DNA of 64,000 nucleotides from Pseudodesulfovibrio sediminis (GCF_020886695.1 NZ_AP024485.1:939001-1003000); one strand, 5' to 3'; counted from the first letter of the stretch, positions 8,029 to 16,806 are shown. The notes: generated from the letters alone by a model not told the origin. Numbers and translations are program-made.

Positions 8029-8371
8029 TGACGTGATCCAATCCCTGAGAGACCAGGTTGCGAACATGGTCATCATCAAGAGCATAGTATACGTTCTTTC
8101 CTTCCTTGCGATAACGCACCAGCTTGGCTGCCCGCAGCAATCTCAGTTGATGAGAAATGGCTGATTGCGACATCTCCAGGACATCGGCCAACGCACAGAC
8201 GCACAACTCCCCAATGGAAAGCGCGTACAGGATGCGAACACGGGTGTAATCGCCCAAGGCCTTGAAAAGTTCGGCCAGAAAAAGAAAGTCACGTTCAGAG
8301 AGCATTCCCTTCTTCGCCGCTTCCACATTTGCCACATGCTGCTCTGTATCGCTACACGCCATATTAGACAT
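8015..8371 (-). CDS. ArsR/SmtB-family metal-sensing repressor
   Basis: A 118-residue winged-helix repressor. The recognition region carries SQSAISHQLRLLRAAKLV and YRKEGKNVYYALDDDH. Two metal sites are visible. One is ELCVC near residues 55-59 (Cys57, Cys59), an alpha-3 site. The other is D100-x-H102-x10-H113-x2-E116, which matches the alpha-5 zinc site of SmtB exactly. The protein should release DNA on binding Zn(II) or another thiophilic metal and so induce the permease downstream. Its own operator overlaps the start of transcription, so it is probably self-regulated. Confidence 0.93.
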   Translation of the reverse strand: MSNMACSDTEQHVANVEAAKKGMLSERDFLFLAELFKALGDYTRVRILYALSIGELCVCALADVLEMSQSAISHQLRLLRAAKLVRYRKEGKNVYYALDDDHVRNLVSQGLDHVREEG

Positions 8372-8381
8372 ACCACCTCAC

Positions 8382-8397
8382 ATGAGTATCTATTCAT
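8382..8397 (-). promoter_or_regulatory. Operator copy 2, at the repressor gene
   Basis: ATGAGTATCTATTCAT, 14 of 16 bases identical to the copy at 7963-7978. It begins about eight bases downstream of the predicted -10 box and ends 11 bases before the repressor start codon, so bound repressor would block initiation. Confidence 0.75.
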
Positions 8398-8405
8398 TTG
8401 TAACT

Positions 8406-8434
8406 ACATTACAAAGGAATCAATAAGCTGTCAA
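8406..8434 (-). promoter_or_regulatory. Sigma-70-type promoter of the repressor gene
   Basis: Minus strand TTGACA (8434-8429), a 17-base spacer and TAATGT (8411-8406). The consensus -35 box and exact spacing make this one of the clearest promoters in the window. Confidence 0.75.
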
Positions 8435-8538
8435 GTATTAAGGGGATTCGGGAAATAATATTATCATTGTGATATCATTCACAAAAACACTCAATAAATC
8501 AACCAAGATCTCTGAAAAAGGCGGTCTTTGAACAAGGC

Positions 8539-11499
8539 TCAACCCAGACCGAGTTGCTCCAAAGTCAACTGTTTCCGACCGGAATAGTCAAGTATTCCAG
8601 CTATAATCTCAGCATGTTCCAATCCGGCTGAGCGAACCTCGGCCACCAGTCCGGCAATTTTCTTTTCCTGTTCCAGATAGCTGAAAACAACCTCGCGCAC
8701 GGTGCGCAATGCCACGAGCTTGTCTGCCCACCCCATGCCCTCCTGATAGAGCATCTTGGCAGAGACAAATGCCGCCAGCAAAGCCAGCTGGTGTCCCCTC
8801 GGGATATCGCTGATGATGCGATCCCGGTATTTCTCCGCAAAAACCGCCGGGCAGTATGCCAACAGCACCTCCGACAGCTCCGGGTCCGACGCAACGGTCT
8901 CGACCGAGGAATCCAGGACGCTGACAACCAGGTCGGCCAGACTGTTGATGGATGCCGAAAGTGCATATGAGAGTTCGGTGATGGTCTTAGTCCCTCCCGC
9001 CAGCTTATACTCTCGCATGAGCACCCGGGCTTCGGATCGCGCCCTGCTCCGGAGGATATCCAGAAGCTGCACGACATATTCATCCTTGATGGCGAGAAAC
9101 TCCTCCTCATTCAGGATGAGACCGGCCAGAATTTCATATGAAGAACAGATGACACCGGTTTTATTGGCCGATGGACCGGGAACGACCAGAACGCCCGCCT
9201 TCTCAAGCTCTGCCCTGGCTTCTTTTGAGATGAATATATTCGCGCCTTCCACGAGCCCTCTTGAGGAAGGCGTTCCATCTTTTTGCAGGTACTCTTTCCA
9301 ATTGGACATGTTGATGGTGTCCGGCCTGCCACCCGATGGAATAAACAGGTCGGCTACGGCTGTGTTGTGGAGCGTATTGCGGATATGGGTTCCATCCGGG
9401 TCGTCTGTCGAAACAACCAGCGCCCCCTCGCCTTTCAGTTTGGACTTATCAAAGTGGGCTGTTTTGAAATTGCCATCCATGAGCCGGACAAGCTCCTGAT
9501 GGTCCATGCCATCAGGGTCGAAGACAGCGCCATGACCATCTGTCATGGCCACGATCCTGGCATTGTCTCCGTACTCGCGAATGAGAATGCGCATGACATT
9601 GGAGGCGACATCACCCGCCGGTCCTCCCGTTATCTTGACGGTAAAGGATTGGTCATGCGGATTGATCCCAAGCGTACGGAGCAACTCCTCGGCAAAGACA
9701 ATGACGCCCTCGCTGGTCACGCCGTACTTCTTGTGCGCGATACCGGCTCCGGGCTTGGAACTCATGAACGCACTGGGCCACTTGTATCCACGCTTCTCAG
9801 CCCGATCCGCAATCCATTGGATATGATCAGGTGTAATGTTCTCATCCGGGCCAAGGAAGATGATTTCTTCACGATCAAGATAGTCGACAATACCGGGTTG
9901 GACAAAACCATCTGTCCCCTTTGGGACAACCAGCAGATCAAGGAAGGAGTCGACCATGGATTTGACGGCCAGATCAATATCGCCATCCGGGCCGAGCAGG
10001 ATAACGGCTTTGGAGCCGCCCTCCGGGATATCCTTGTTCTTGAACTGCTGTGCGCTGGCCAGCTTGGTCACTTCATCGAACAGCCGATTGGACTCCATCT
10101 CGAATCCCTCCTGGCTCCAGGTACGCACGACCCGGACGCCGCCGCGCGCCGTATCCCTGTACCGAACCTGGAAGGCGAAACAATAGGGACCATGAAAGCA
10201 ATAAATGCCGAAGGGGCGCTCTGCCCGGGGCATGGGCGCCAGGATGATCGGATCCAGCCGGAAGCTGAGCCCCAGTTTATGCTCCAAATAATAATTCGTC
10301 CGCAACGTGTAGCGAAAAAACTTGTAGATATACGTCATGATGTCGCGATGAATACCATTACTGACATTACGAATGGCATTGCGAACCAACCTGCGCCGCT
10401 CACTCATGACCGCCTCGCGGTCCCCTTCGAAGTACGGATTGAAGCGGACATCAAAATAGTCGAAAAGCAGATGGGTGACATCTCTATGCTTGAGAATGGC
10501 GTACACGATCCTGCTGGAAGTATAGGCATGCAAATCCTTTTTAATAAGGAACTGGTGAGCAAACTCCCCTGCCGCCTGCATGAGCATGACCTGCTCAAGT
10601 TCCCAGCCATCTTCATATGCCAGGGCTTCCAGCCCGTGAGGCGCAAACCACTTGGTCATTTCCAACTGCCGCTTTATACGCAGCCATTGTTCGCCCGTTT
10701 CTTCCAGATTGATACGTTTGGTATCAAGGTAAAAACTCATGACCCCGATGGACTTCTTTTCTCCACGCTCAAATTCGTCGGAATATGCTCGATCAACAGG
10801 GATGTTCTCTCTGGCAAAGACATTGACCACGCGCAAGAGGAGACCCTTTCGCGAAGGATTGACCATGGCGATGCTGACCCGGTCAAACCCGTCGTGGACA
10901 TCCTTTTCAAGCAGGACCTGCACTCGTTCCTGATTTTCAACACAGCCGCAGGTCTTGAAGTGACGCACGACACGTCCCGGCTCGAACTTCTCCATATAAT
11001 CTTCACTGACACTGCCAAGGAACTGCTCGAACTCTCCCATCTCGCCGGTGTCCACATCCATCTTTCCCGAGCGAACCATATCCAATACATCGGTAATGGA
11101 CCGATCTTTGACCGAGCAGAGCGGCTGCGGGCCAAAGACAAAAGTATCAAGCCGCAAGGTGTCGTCGCGGCTGGAATAGATACGTGCTATCTGGATATCC
11201 TTGTCTTTGTACTCCTTGAGCACCCAAGCAAGGGTGTTCATGTCACCACCGGGAGTGATATGGGTCACCTGCGTTCCACAGGGACTATGCAGGGCCATGG
11301 TCTGCTTTTCCTCACGAACCAGCCCCGAAAGCAGGGCCATGACGTGTTTGATCTGTTCTTCCTCACCGTGCGTGCGGAAGTAGTACTCAGGCATATCGCT
11401 GTAAAACCAGGGGATCAGCTCCTTTGCGGAGAGTTGCAATCTGGCAACAACTTTTTCTTGAATATCAACAGGATTGACCATGACTTCATCGTTCATCAT
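8539..11499 (-). CDS. NAD-dependent glutamate dehydrogenase, large (115-kDa class)
   Basis: A 986-residue enzyme converting glutamate to 2-oxoglutarate and ammonia with NAD. An ACT-like regulatory segment is seen at about residues 205-260 (RVSIAMVNPSRKGLLLRVVN). The catalytic ELFV-type domain follows: ARGGVRV at about 451, the substrate-site segment KNKDIPEGGSK at 487-497 and the nucleotide-fold motif KITGGPAGDVASN near 622. Length fits the 115-kDa class rather than the 50- or 180-kDa classes. It is monocistronic, with a 218-base gap to the divergent cheV. Allosteric control through the N-terminal region is known for the large enzymes, but the effector here is unknown. Confidence 0.92.
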   Translation of the reverse strand: MMNDEVMVNPVDIQEKVVARLQLSAKELIPWFYSDMPEYYFRTHGEEEQIKHVMALLSGLVREEKQTMALHSPCGTQVTHITPGGDMNTLAWVLKEYKDKDIQIARIYSSRDDTLRLDTFVFGPQPLCSVKDRSITDVLDMVRSGKMDVDTGEMGEFEQFLGSVSEDYMEKFEPGRVVRHFKTCGCVENQERVQVLLEKDVHDGFDRVSIAMVNPSRKGLLLRVVNVFARENIPVDRAYSDEFERGEKKSIGVMSFYLDTKRINLEETGEQWLRIKRQLEMTKWFAPHGLEALAYEDGWELEQVMLMQAAGEFAHQFLIKKDLHAYTSSRIVYAILKHRDVTHLLFDYFDVRFNPYFEGDREAVMSERRRLVRNAIRNVSNGIHRDIMTYIYKFFRYTLRTNYYLEHKLGLSFRLDPIILAPMPRAERPFGIYCFHGPYCFAFQVRYRDTARGGVRVVRTWSQEGFEMESNRLFDEVTKLASAQQFKNKDIPEGGSKAVILLGPDGDIDLAVKSMVDSFLDLLVVPKGTDGFVQPGIVDYLDREEIIFLGPDENITPDHIQWIADRAEKRGYKWPSAFMSSKPGAGIAHKKYGVTSEGVIVFAEELLRTLGINPHDQSFTVKITGGPAGDVASNVMRILIREYGDNARIVAMTDGHGAVFDPDGMDHQELVRLMDGNFKTAHFDKSKLKGEGALVVSTDDPDGTHIRNTLHNTAVADLFIPSGGRPDTINMSNWKEYLQKDGTPSSRGLVEGANIFISKEARAELEKAGVLVVPGPSANKTGVICSSYEILAGLILNEEEFLAIKDEYVVQLLDILRSRARSEARVLMREYKLAGGTKTITELSYALSASINSLADLVVSVLDSSVETVASDPELSEVLLAYCPAVFAEKYRDRIISDIPRGHQLALLAAFVSAKMLYQEGMGWADKLVALRTVREVVFSYLEQEKKIAGLVAEVRSAGLEHAEIIAGILDYSGRKQLTLEQLGLG

Positions 11500-11717
11500 T
11501 CATCTCCCTAAAATATAACGAACATTTTGAACTATTCTGGTTGTGCATGTGCTTTGCGATCGAGTCAATCATATAACATAAAAAACAGCATCGCCCCAAA
11601 GCGTTATAAATATCTCACTTATTAATCTAATGCCGTGGACATATACCCTCTGGCGAGCTATATTGCATTCCGTAAGCATCTACCTTATTGGCATGAACCG
11701 GAGTTGGGAGATTATCC

Positions 11718-12662
11718 ATGAGCAAAAGTGCAATCGATACTGGCATCCTGCTGGAAACAGGTACCAATGAACTTGAGATCCTCGAGTTCTATATCAATGA
11801 GATCCGCAAAGAAGGCGAAGAGCCCGTACCAAATCTGTTTGGTATCAACGTCGCCAAAGTCATGCAGGTCATAGAAACCCCGAATCTTGAGCCGCCGGAA
11901 TCCGCTCCACATCCTTCCTTCATGGGAACCATTCCTTTACGCGATCTAATCCTGCCGGTCCTGGATCTCTCGGTCTGGCTTGATCTGGACATGCCCAAAA
12001 CGGAACGCGATATCGTTATCGTCACTGAATTTTCAAAATCCGTCACAGGCTTCCTCGTATCTGGAGTGACGGAGATTCATCGTGTGGGCTGGGGAGAGGT
12101 CATTCCACCTTCCAACATCATTTCCAGTAATACGGACGCCATTGTCGGCCTCATCGACAAGGGAGACTACTTTGTCCAATTGCTCGATCTGGAAACGATC
12201 CTGACGCAATTTGAACCTGATGATGATCGGGAAGTGACCCGCTCCGACAAAAGATACAATGTGCTGGTGGCTGACGACTCCGCAACCATCCGCGCCATGG
12301 TCAAAGAAAATCTTATCGAATCCAATTTCAATCCCATCATCACCAACAATGGCGACGAAGCCATGCGGACCATTTTTGGATTGAAGGAAAAAGCCGAAGA
12401 AGAAGGCAAGGACATCACCGAGTATGTCAACATCGTGATATCCGACATCGAAATGCCGCTTATGGACGGCTTCAGTCTGACCAAACACATTAAAGATGAT
12501 CCGGTCTTGCAAAAGTTGCCTGTTATACTATACTCATCCATCATTACGAAAGAGTTGAAGCACAAGGGCGACTCCGTAGGGGCAAACATACAAATCTCCA
12601 AGCCTGATCTGCACACAATCCCCCAAATTGCAATTGATCTTATAGAAGGTGGTGCCGGTTGA
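11718..12662 (+). CDS. cheV: Chemotaxis protein CheV (CheW-REC)
   Basis: A 314-residue protein. Residues of about 10-165 form a CheW-like adaptor domain (FGINVAKVMQVIE, PLRDLILPVLDLS, LLDLETIL). Residues of about 180-312 form a receiver with the acidic pair in VLVADDSATIRAMV and a phosphoacceptor Asp at about 243 in VISDIEMPLMDGF. CheV couples receptors to CheA and may serve adaptation or phosphate sink. The gene overlaps the Hpt gene behind it, an unusual partner that could feed or drain phosphate at this receiver. Confidence 0.95.
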   Translation: MSKSAIDTGILLETGTNELEILEFYINEIRKEGEEPVPNLFGINVAKVMQVIETPNLEPPESAPHPSFMGTIPLRDLILPVLDLSVWLDLDMPKTERDIVIVTEFSKSVTGFLVSGVTEIHRVGWGEVIPPSNIISSNTDAIVGLIDKGDYFVQLLDLETILTQFEPDDDREVTRSDKRYNVLVADDSATIRAMVKENLIESNFNPIITNNGDEAMRTIFGLKEKAEEEGKDITEYVNIVISDIEMPLMDGFSLTKHIKDDPVLQKLPVILYSSIITKELKHKGDSVGANIQISKPDLHTIPQIAIDLIEGGAG

Positions 12663-13057
12663 TACAACGCGGCGATGAAGTACTCGAAATATTCATTGAA
12701 GAAACAGCCGACCGGCTCGACTCAATCGAGTCGGGCCTTTTGACTTTGGAAAAACGGACAGCGGATGGCACTGAAACAATCAACTCCATCTTTCGCGATG
12801 CCCACTCAGTCAAAGCGGGCTCCAACCTGCTCAAGCTGACACACATAGAAGAACTCTCCCACAAGCTGGAAAATGTTCTGGAGATGATTCGGCGCGACAA
12901 GTTGCCCGCAAGCGAACTCGTCATCACCGCGTGTCTCGAATCCATCGATAAATTGCGAGAGCTTATCGAGAACATCGAAAACAGCGAATCCATCTCGATT
13001 CGCTTGCACAAATACATGCTCCAAATTGCGGTGGACAAGACACTGGCCGAACAATAA
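12659..13057 (+). CDS. Freestanding Hpt-domain protein (CheA P1-like)
   Basis: A 132-residue all-helical protein with the histidine phosphotransfer signature FRDAHSVKAGSNLL (His49) and FIEETADRLDSIESGLLTLE, as in the P1 domain of CheA, but no kinase domain. The TTG start at 12659 overlaps the cheV stop (TTGA) and follows AAGGTGG, so the two are translationally coupled. The usual HSIKGSS is here HSVKAGS, still with the phosphorylatable His. It probably shuttles phosphate between a kinase and CheV or another receiver (inference). Confidence 0.85.
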   Translation: MIQRGDEVLEIFIEETADRLDSIESGLLTLEKRTADGTETINSIFRDAHSVKAGSNLLKLTHIEELSHKLENVLEMIRRDKLPASELVITACLESIDKLRELIENIENSESISIRLHKYMLQIAVDKTLAEQ

Positions 13058-13068
13058 ATGCTTCATTC

Positions 13069-13112
13069 AAAAAAAAAAGAGCCGCGCCTTTTCAAGGCGC
13101 GGCTCTTTTTTT
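13069..13112. terminator. Bidirectional intrinsic terminator
   Basis: Stem AGAGCCGCGCCTT / AAGGCGCGGCTCT (13078-13090 and 13094-13106) with a TTC loop, preceded by a run of A and followed by a run of T. It closes both the cheV-Hpt transcript and the convergent gene at 13128-13637. Confidence 0.92.
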
Positions 13113-13127
13113 GTGTTGAATCAAACC

Positions 13128-13637
13128 TTAATTCTTCATGGCGTCCAACAAAATCTGCGCCTCGTTCATTTGGGAGAATGAGGTATTCTTGAAGACTTCA
13201 CTTTCGATGGCCTGAAGAAATTCTTCATAATTCATGACCGTGAAATCCATCATGATCCCCTTGACCTTGAAATACATCTCCAGGAAAGCCATCAGCGGTT
13301 CATCCGTCAGATGTTTAACCATCTCCTGCCCACTGGCCAAAGAGGTGAACGGTTTATTCATGCCGCCAAGATAAAACATGTCCAAGCCTGATTCTCCATC
13401 AGTGACCACGCCCAGCAGATTGAACGTGTGGAGTTTGGAGACAAACTCCTCGGTCATGTTGGGAAATTCCATGATGTCCTTCTTGGGAAACATTCCGGCA
13501 AAAACCATCTGACCATCCTCTTCCGCCATGGTGTGCCTAAAAACGTGTTCGTCGCGATTTTTGCGAGCCGCTTTCACGGTCTCATACACATCACAGGCAA
13601 AGGCGAGCTTCAATTCTTGCAGTACTTTATCGTCCAT
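13128..13637 (-). CDS. Conserved-looking protein of unknown function
   Basis: A 169-residue acidic soluble protein without signal peptide or membrane segment. It is rich in Met, Phe and Glu, and ends in QMNEAQILLDAMKN. I do not recognise the family. It begins 14 bases after ubiD, so it is probably co-transcribed with it, and it ends at a strong bidirectional terminator. Confidence 0.7.
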   Translation of the reverse strand: MDDKVLQELKLAFACDVYETVKAARKNRDEHVFRHTMAEEDGQMVFAGMFPKKDIMEFPNMTEEFVSKLHTFNLLGVVTDGESGLDMFYLGGMNKPFTSLASGQEMVKHLTDEPLMAFLEMYFKVKGIMMDFTVMNYEEFLQAIESEVFKNTSFSQMNEAQILLDAMKN

Positions 13638-13651
13638 TATCCTCTCCGGGA

Positions 13652-15490
13652 TTAAATAATACCATGTAAAGGGCCACCCTTGGCACCAAGGGCGTCCACC
13701 TGTTTCTCAACCTCCGGATCAGGCTCCAGCGGAGGCGCGTGATATGTCTTGAGCCGAGCGTCGATAATGACGGACGTCTTCGCTCCCCAATGCTTGGCAT
13801 TGGAAAACGCCCCAACACCGTACATGTCGGTGGCCGGATCAGAACGAGTGAAGGTCACCCACAGGAAATTATCCCAGTCACGGGCCGTGAATCGGGCGTC
13901 ATCCGCCACCACAATCATCGGGAACTTTTCAAGCCCTTTGACTGTCTCCAGCGTGACACCCAATCGTTCGAGGGCGGCATCCTGCTGATCACGTTTCATG
14001 CGGTGCTTGTTTCCTTTCACTACCAATATGCCGGGGGCGAACACACGCGCATCACGAAACCCGCGCGGCAACTTCAACCCTGTAGGCACGGAAGTTCCCA
14101 ACTCGCGTTTCACACTGCCGGCCGCCGCGAAAATCAGTTTGGACCCCTGATTGAGGCTGATACCGGAATAATCCAACGTATCAATGGTCGTTCGGGTAAT
14201 GAAGTGAAGATCTCGTGTCAAATCGGCACGTTCCAGCATATGTTTGAAAAAGCCTGGAATATCATGACAGGAAGCTGCGCCCATATCTTCCTTTGCAGCA
14301 ATGAACACATATTTCGACAGCGAGGTCTGTGTGTTGCCCAGCAGGCCCATGGCATTGGTCAGCAATTCCTGGGGCTGGCGATCCTTGGCATACGGGACGT
14401 ACCGCTCACTCCCCACGGCCAGGAGCAGCGGATGCACCCCGGCTGCGTCCACCGCATGCACCTCGTGAACACCCGAGAACACAGACGGCACCAGATCGGC
14501 AGTCAGCTCATGAATGAACTCCCCGAACATGGTGTCTTCCTGAGGCGGGCGGCCCACCGTGGTGAACGGCCAGATGGCATCATCACGATGATAAACATGA
14601 TCAACCTTGAGAACGGGAAAATCGTGGGCAAGGCTGTAATACCCGAGATGATCACCAAACGGTCCTTCGGGTTTTTCATGCGCTGAAAGCGTACCGCAAA
14701 TGCAAAAATCAGCCTGAGCAGGGATGGGCAGTCCGCTCTCTCTCTGCACCATGGGTATACGATGTCCGGCCATGGCCCCAGCAAAAAACAACTCCGCCAA
14801 CCCCTCAGGCAGCGGCATGACAGCGGCCATGGTCATGGCAGGCGGTCCACCGACAAAGACATTCACCTTCAGCGGCTCGCCCTTCTTGATGGCGCGGGCA
14901 TGGTGATGCCCAATACCGCGATGGATTTGATAATGAAGACCGACTTCCTCATCGACAACATAGTCATTGCCGGAAAGCTGGACACGGTACATCCCCATGT
15001 TGGACCCGGAAACTCCAGGATTGAACGGGTCCTCCGTGTACACCTGTGGCAGGGTCACATACCCTCCGCCGTCCATCGGCCAGGAGACCAACTGGGGCAA
15101 TCTGGATATCTTGGTCTCATTCTTCATGACCGGGCCATCGGAGACCTTTTTGGGCATTGTATGAAAAGCGGTTTTGGGCGCACCAAAGTACTTCCATGGA
15201 CGCTTGAGCGCCTCCATGGGGCTAAGTTTGAGCTTCATCAATCGCTCCACCATCTTCACGGTGTCACGAAAAATAAAATGCATCCGCTCTCGTGTGCCAT
15301 AGATATTGGCGGCCATGGGAAACCGGCATCCTCTTACATTGTTGAAGAGTAATGCCGGACCTCCGGCTTGAAAGACCCGGCGCTGAATAGCGCCGATCTC
15401 TATTCGCGCATCAACAGCCTTGTCGATGCGCACCAGTTCTCCTCTGGCCTCAAGTGCGTTCAGGCACTCAGTCGTATTCCTGTATCCCAT
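13652..15490 (-). CDS. ubiD: UbiD-family decarboxylase
   Basis: A 612-residue prenylated-FMN-dependent decarboxylase. Visible motifs include the N-terminal FQAGGPALLFNNVRG, the GMYRVQL and IHRGIGHHHARA metal/prFMN region, and EGPFGDHLGYYS with its catalytic acidic residue. UbiD homologues decarboxylate aromatic acids. In quinone-making anaerobes the likely step is late menaquinone synthesis by the futalosine route, but other aryl acids are possible. The cofactor maker UbiX is encoded at 16807. Start ATG at 15490. Confidence 0.9.
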   Translation of the reverse strand: MGYRNTTECLNALEARGELVRIDKAVDARIEIGAIQRRVFQAGGPALLFNNVRGCRFPMAANIYGTRERMHFIFRDTVKMVERLMKLKLSPMEALKRPWKYFGAPKTAFHTMPKKVSDGPVMKNETKISRLPQLVSWPMDGGGYVTLPQVYTEDPFNPGVSGSNMGMYRVQLSGNDYVVDEEVGLHYQIHRGIGHHHARAIKKGEPLKVNVFVGGPPAMTMAAVMPLPEGLAELFFAGAMAGHRIPMVQRESGLPIPAQADFCICGTLSAHEKPEGPFGDHLGYYSLAHDFPVLKVDHVYHRDDAIWPFTTVGRPPQEDTMFGEFIHELTADLVPSVFSGVHEVHAVDAAGVHPLLLAVGSERYVPYAKDRQPQELLTNAMGLLGNTQTSLSKYVFIAAKEDMGAASCHDIPGFFKHMLERADLTRDLHFITRTTIDTLDYSGISLNQGSKLIFAAAGSVKRELGTSVPTGLKLPRGFRDARVFAPGILVVKGNKHRMKRDQQDAALERLGVTLETVKGLEKFPMIVVADDARFTARDWDNFLWVTFTRSDPATDMYGVGAFSNAKHWGAKTSVIIDARLKTYHAPPLEPDPEVEKQVDALGAKGGPLHGII

Positions 15491-15594
15491 TGTGATTCCC
15501 TTCTAGCTTGTGGCGTGACAATCTAGACGGATTAATCGGAAAAGTTAAGCGAAATTCAGTAAGCTTCGGAAACCAATGGCACACATGTCTCCTG

Positions 15595-15873
15595 CTATTG
15601 GGCAACCCGTGTGGGCTGCCAGACGCAATCGAATTCATGAGAGTTGATGGACTTGAAGAATGGATTCACATCCACCTCCAGCGGTTTCATCCTGCGCGAT
15701 GCGAGGTTGCGACATGTATTGCAAAATTCAAGTGGGAAATTACAGACAAGACAATACGGTCTGTAATCATCACAAGTTGCAGAATTCCAGGGACGTTTGT
15801 GCCCAAGTATGCATTTCTTTTGATGAAACACACACTCTAGACAATCATTTGACATTGTTAACATTTCACGCAT
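15595..15873 (-). CDS. Small Cys-rich protein, probably metal-binding
   Basis: Starting at the ATG at 15873, six bases after GGAGG, the product has 92 residues with nine Cys, arranged as three C-x2-C pairs (Cys11/14, 41/44, 51/54) plus Cys21, 34 and 83. Such spacing suggests a zinc-ribbon or Fe-S fold. No signal peptide or membrane segment is present. A TATAAT-like box lies upstream at about 15940. The longer frame back to 15921 lacks a ribosome-binding site. It sits alone between ubiD and the hemerythrin gene. I do not recognise the family. Confidence 0.65.
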   Translation of the reverse strand: MREMLTMSNDCLECVFHQKKCILGHKRPWNSATCDDYRPYCLVCNFPLEFCNTCRNLASRRMKPLEVDVNPFFKSINSHEFDCVWQPTRVAQ

Positions 15874-15995
15874 TTGCCACCTCCAAACAGGGCATAGTCT
15901 CAGTTTCAGAACTGAGCACACCAGACTTTTTTTTTGTATTATAATCTGGTTTTTTTCCGCACCTCCTCCTGTCTGCCCAAACAGCAGATGATTTG

Positions 15996-16019
15996 CGCCT
16001 GTTTTCGATAAAACAGGCG
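15996..16019. repeat. Perfect inverted repeat upstream of the hemerythrin gene
   Basis: CGCCTGTTTT-CGAT-AAAACAGGCG, a ten-base stem with four-base loop. No long T tail follows on either strand, so an operator or mRNA hairpin is as likely as a terminator. It lies 83 bases before the hemerythrin start and about 120 bases upstream of the Cys-rich gene. Confidence 0.6.
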
Positions 16020-16101
16020 AGAATTACCATTTTCTTCTCCTTGCCATTTGACATGGTTCTGCTAACTTTTCGTGAAACAATGGATTTTCCGGAGGAACGT
16101 T

Positions 16102-16506
16102 ATGCCACTCATGAACTGGGATGAGACCATGTCAGTCAAATCCACCGAACTGGATGCTCAACATCAGGAGCTCATCTCCCTTATCAATGATTCATACGAA
16201 GCCATTCAACGACATGATGAGCATAAGCTTCTGACACTGATCGAAAAGATGCGCGCCTATGCCAAGCACCATTTCGAGACTGAAGAACAGTATATGGAGC
16301 GATACGGTTATCCGGATTTGGAAAAGCACAAACGCCTGCACGCCAAATTCAATCGGGACGTAGACGAATTCCAAAAGAATCTGTTCAAGAAGACCAACCT
16401 TTCGCAGGTCTTCATTTTCCTGAGCCGCTGGCTGACCAACCACATCATGGAAGTCGACAAAGACTACGCACAGTGTCTGCCCGCTGAGGACACAGAAAAA
16501 AAGTGA
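16102..16506 (+). CDS. Bacteriohemerythrin
   Basis: A 134-residue single-domain hemerythrin with the di-iron ligands visible: DAQHQEL, HHFETEEQYME, KRLHAKF and NHIMEVDKDY. These proteins bind O2 reversibly and in sulfate reducers are linked to oxygen sensing, storage or delivery. The ATG at 16102 is preceded by GGAGGAACGT, better than the ATG at 16072. A terminator follows directly. The position between the oxygen-sensitive UbiD system genes may be chance. Confidence 0.95.
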   Translation: MPLMNWDETMSVKSTELDAQHQELISLINDSYEAIQRHDEHKLLTLIEKMRAYAKHHFETEEQYMERYGYPDLEKHKRLHAKFNRDVDEFQKNLFKKTNLSQVFIFLSRWLTNHIMEVDKDYAQCLPAEDTEKK

Positions 16507-16534
16507 ATATGTGAGAGAGACTAAGGAAGAATAT

Positions 16535-16563
16535 AAAAAGCCCTGCGCGAGGCAGGGCTTTTT
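16535..16563 (+). terminator. Terminator of the hemerythrin gene
   Basis: Stem AAAAAGCCCTGC / GCAGGGCTTTTT with a GCGAG loop. The U-run is only one base from the 3' end of the convergent tRNA-Arg gene, so it may serve both strands. Confidence 0.88.
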
Positions 16564-16564
16564 A

Positions 16565-16641
16565 TGGTGGGCTATGCAAGATTCGAACTTGCGACTTCTT
16601 GCTCCGGAGGCAAGCACTCTATCCAACTGAGCTAATAGCCC
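16565..16641 (-). tRNA. tRNA-Arg (anticodon CCG)
   Basis: A complete cloverleaf on the minus strand: acceptor GGGCTAT/ATAGCCC, D arm GCTC..GAGT, anticodon stem CTTGC/GCAAG with loop CTCCGGA (anticodon CCG), T arm GCAAG-TTCGAAT-CTTGC, discriminator A and an encoded CCA. It reads CGG codons. Confidence 0.96.
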
Positions 16642-16653
16642 ACGAGAAGGAAG

Positions 16654-16682
16654 TAGCTATACTTCACTATCTTCTTTGTCAA
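16654..16682 (-). promoter_or_regulatory. Promoter of tRNA-Arg
   Basis: Minus strand TTGACA (16682-16677), 17 bases, TAGCTA (16659-16654), with the tRNA 5' end 13 bases downstream. The -35 box is consensus and the -10 is weaker. Confidence 0.55.
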
Positions 16683-16748
16683 GGCTACAACAAATCTATT
16701 GAAATAAGAATCACAAAGACGCATGCCTCCATTTGCGGGGGATTCCAC

Positions 16749-16778
16749 TTGCAAAAAAGTCTAAAAAAAGTCTATATA
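16749..16778 (+). promoter_or_regulatory. Promoter of ubiX
   Basis: TTGCAA (16749-16754), 18 bases, TATATA (16773-16778), leaving a leader of about 22 bases before the ubiX ATG. The spacer contains a tandem AAAAAGTCTA-type repeat. Confidence 0.55.
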
Positions 16779-16806
16779 CCATTCAATCAACTCGGATAGG
16801 GAAAGT

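Noticed and set aside
9283-11511. 742-codon plus-strand frame opposite the glutamate dehydrogenase
   Set aside because: An antisense shadow with low-complexity composition and no recognisable domain.
11651-11667. Sigma-54-like TGGC..TTGCA element before cheV
   Set aside because: The GG to GC spacing is 11 bases instead of 10, so it does not fit a -24/-12 promoter.
15866-16054. 62-codon minus-strand frame overlapping the start of the Cys-rich gene
   Set aside because: It crosses a likely promoter and has no good ribosome-binding site or coding pattern.
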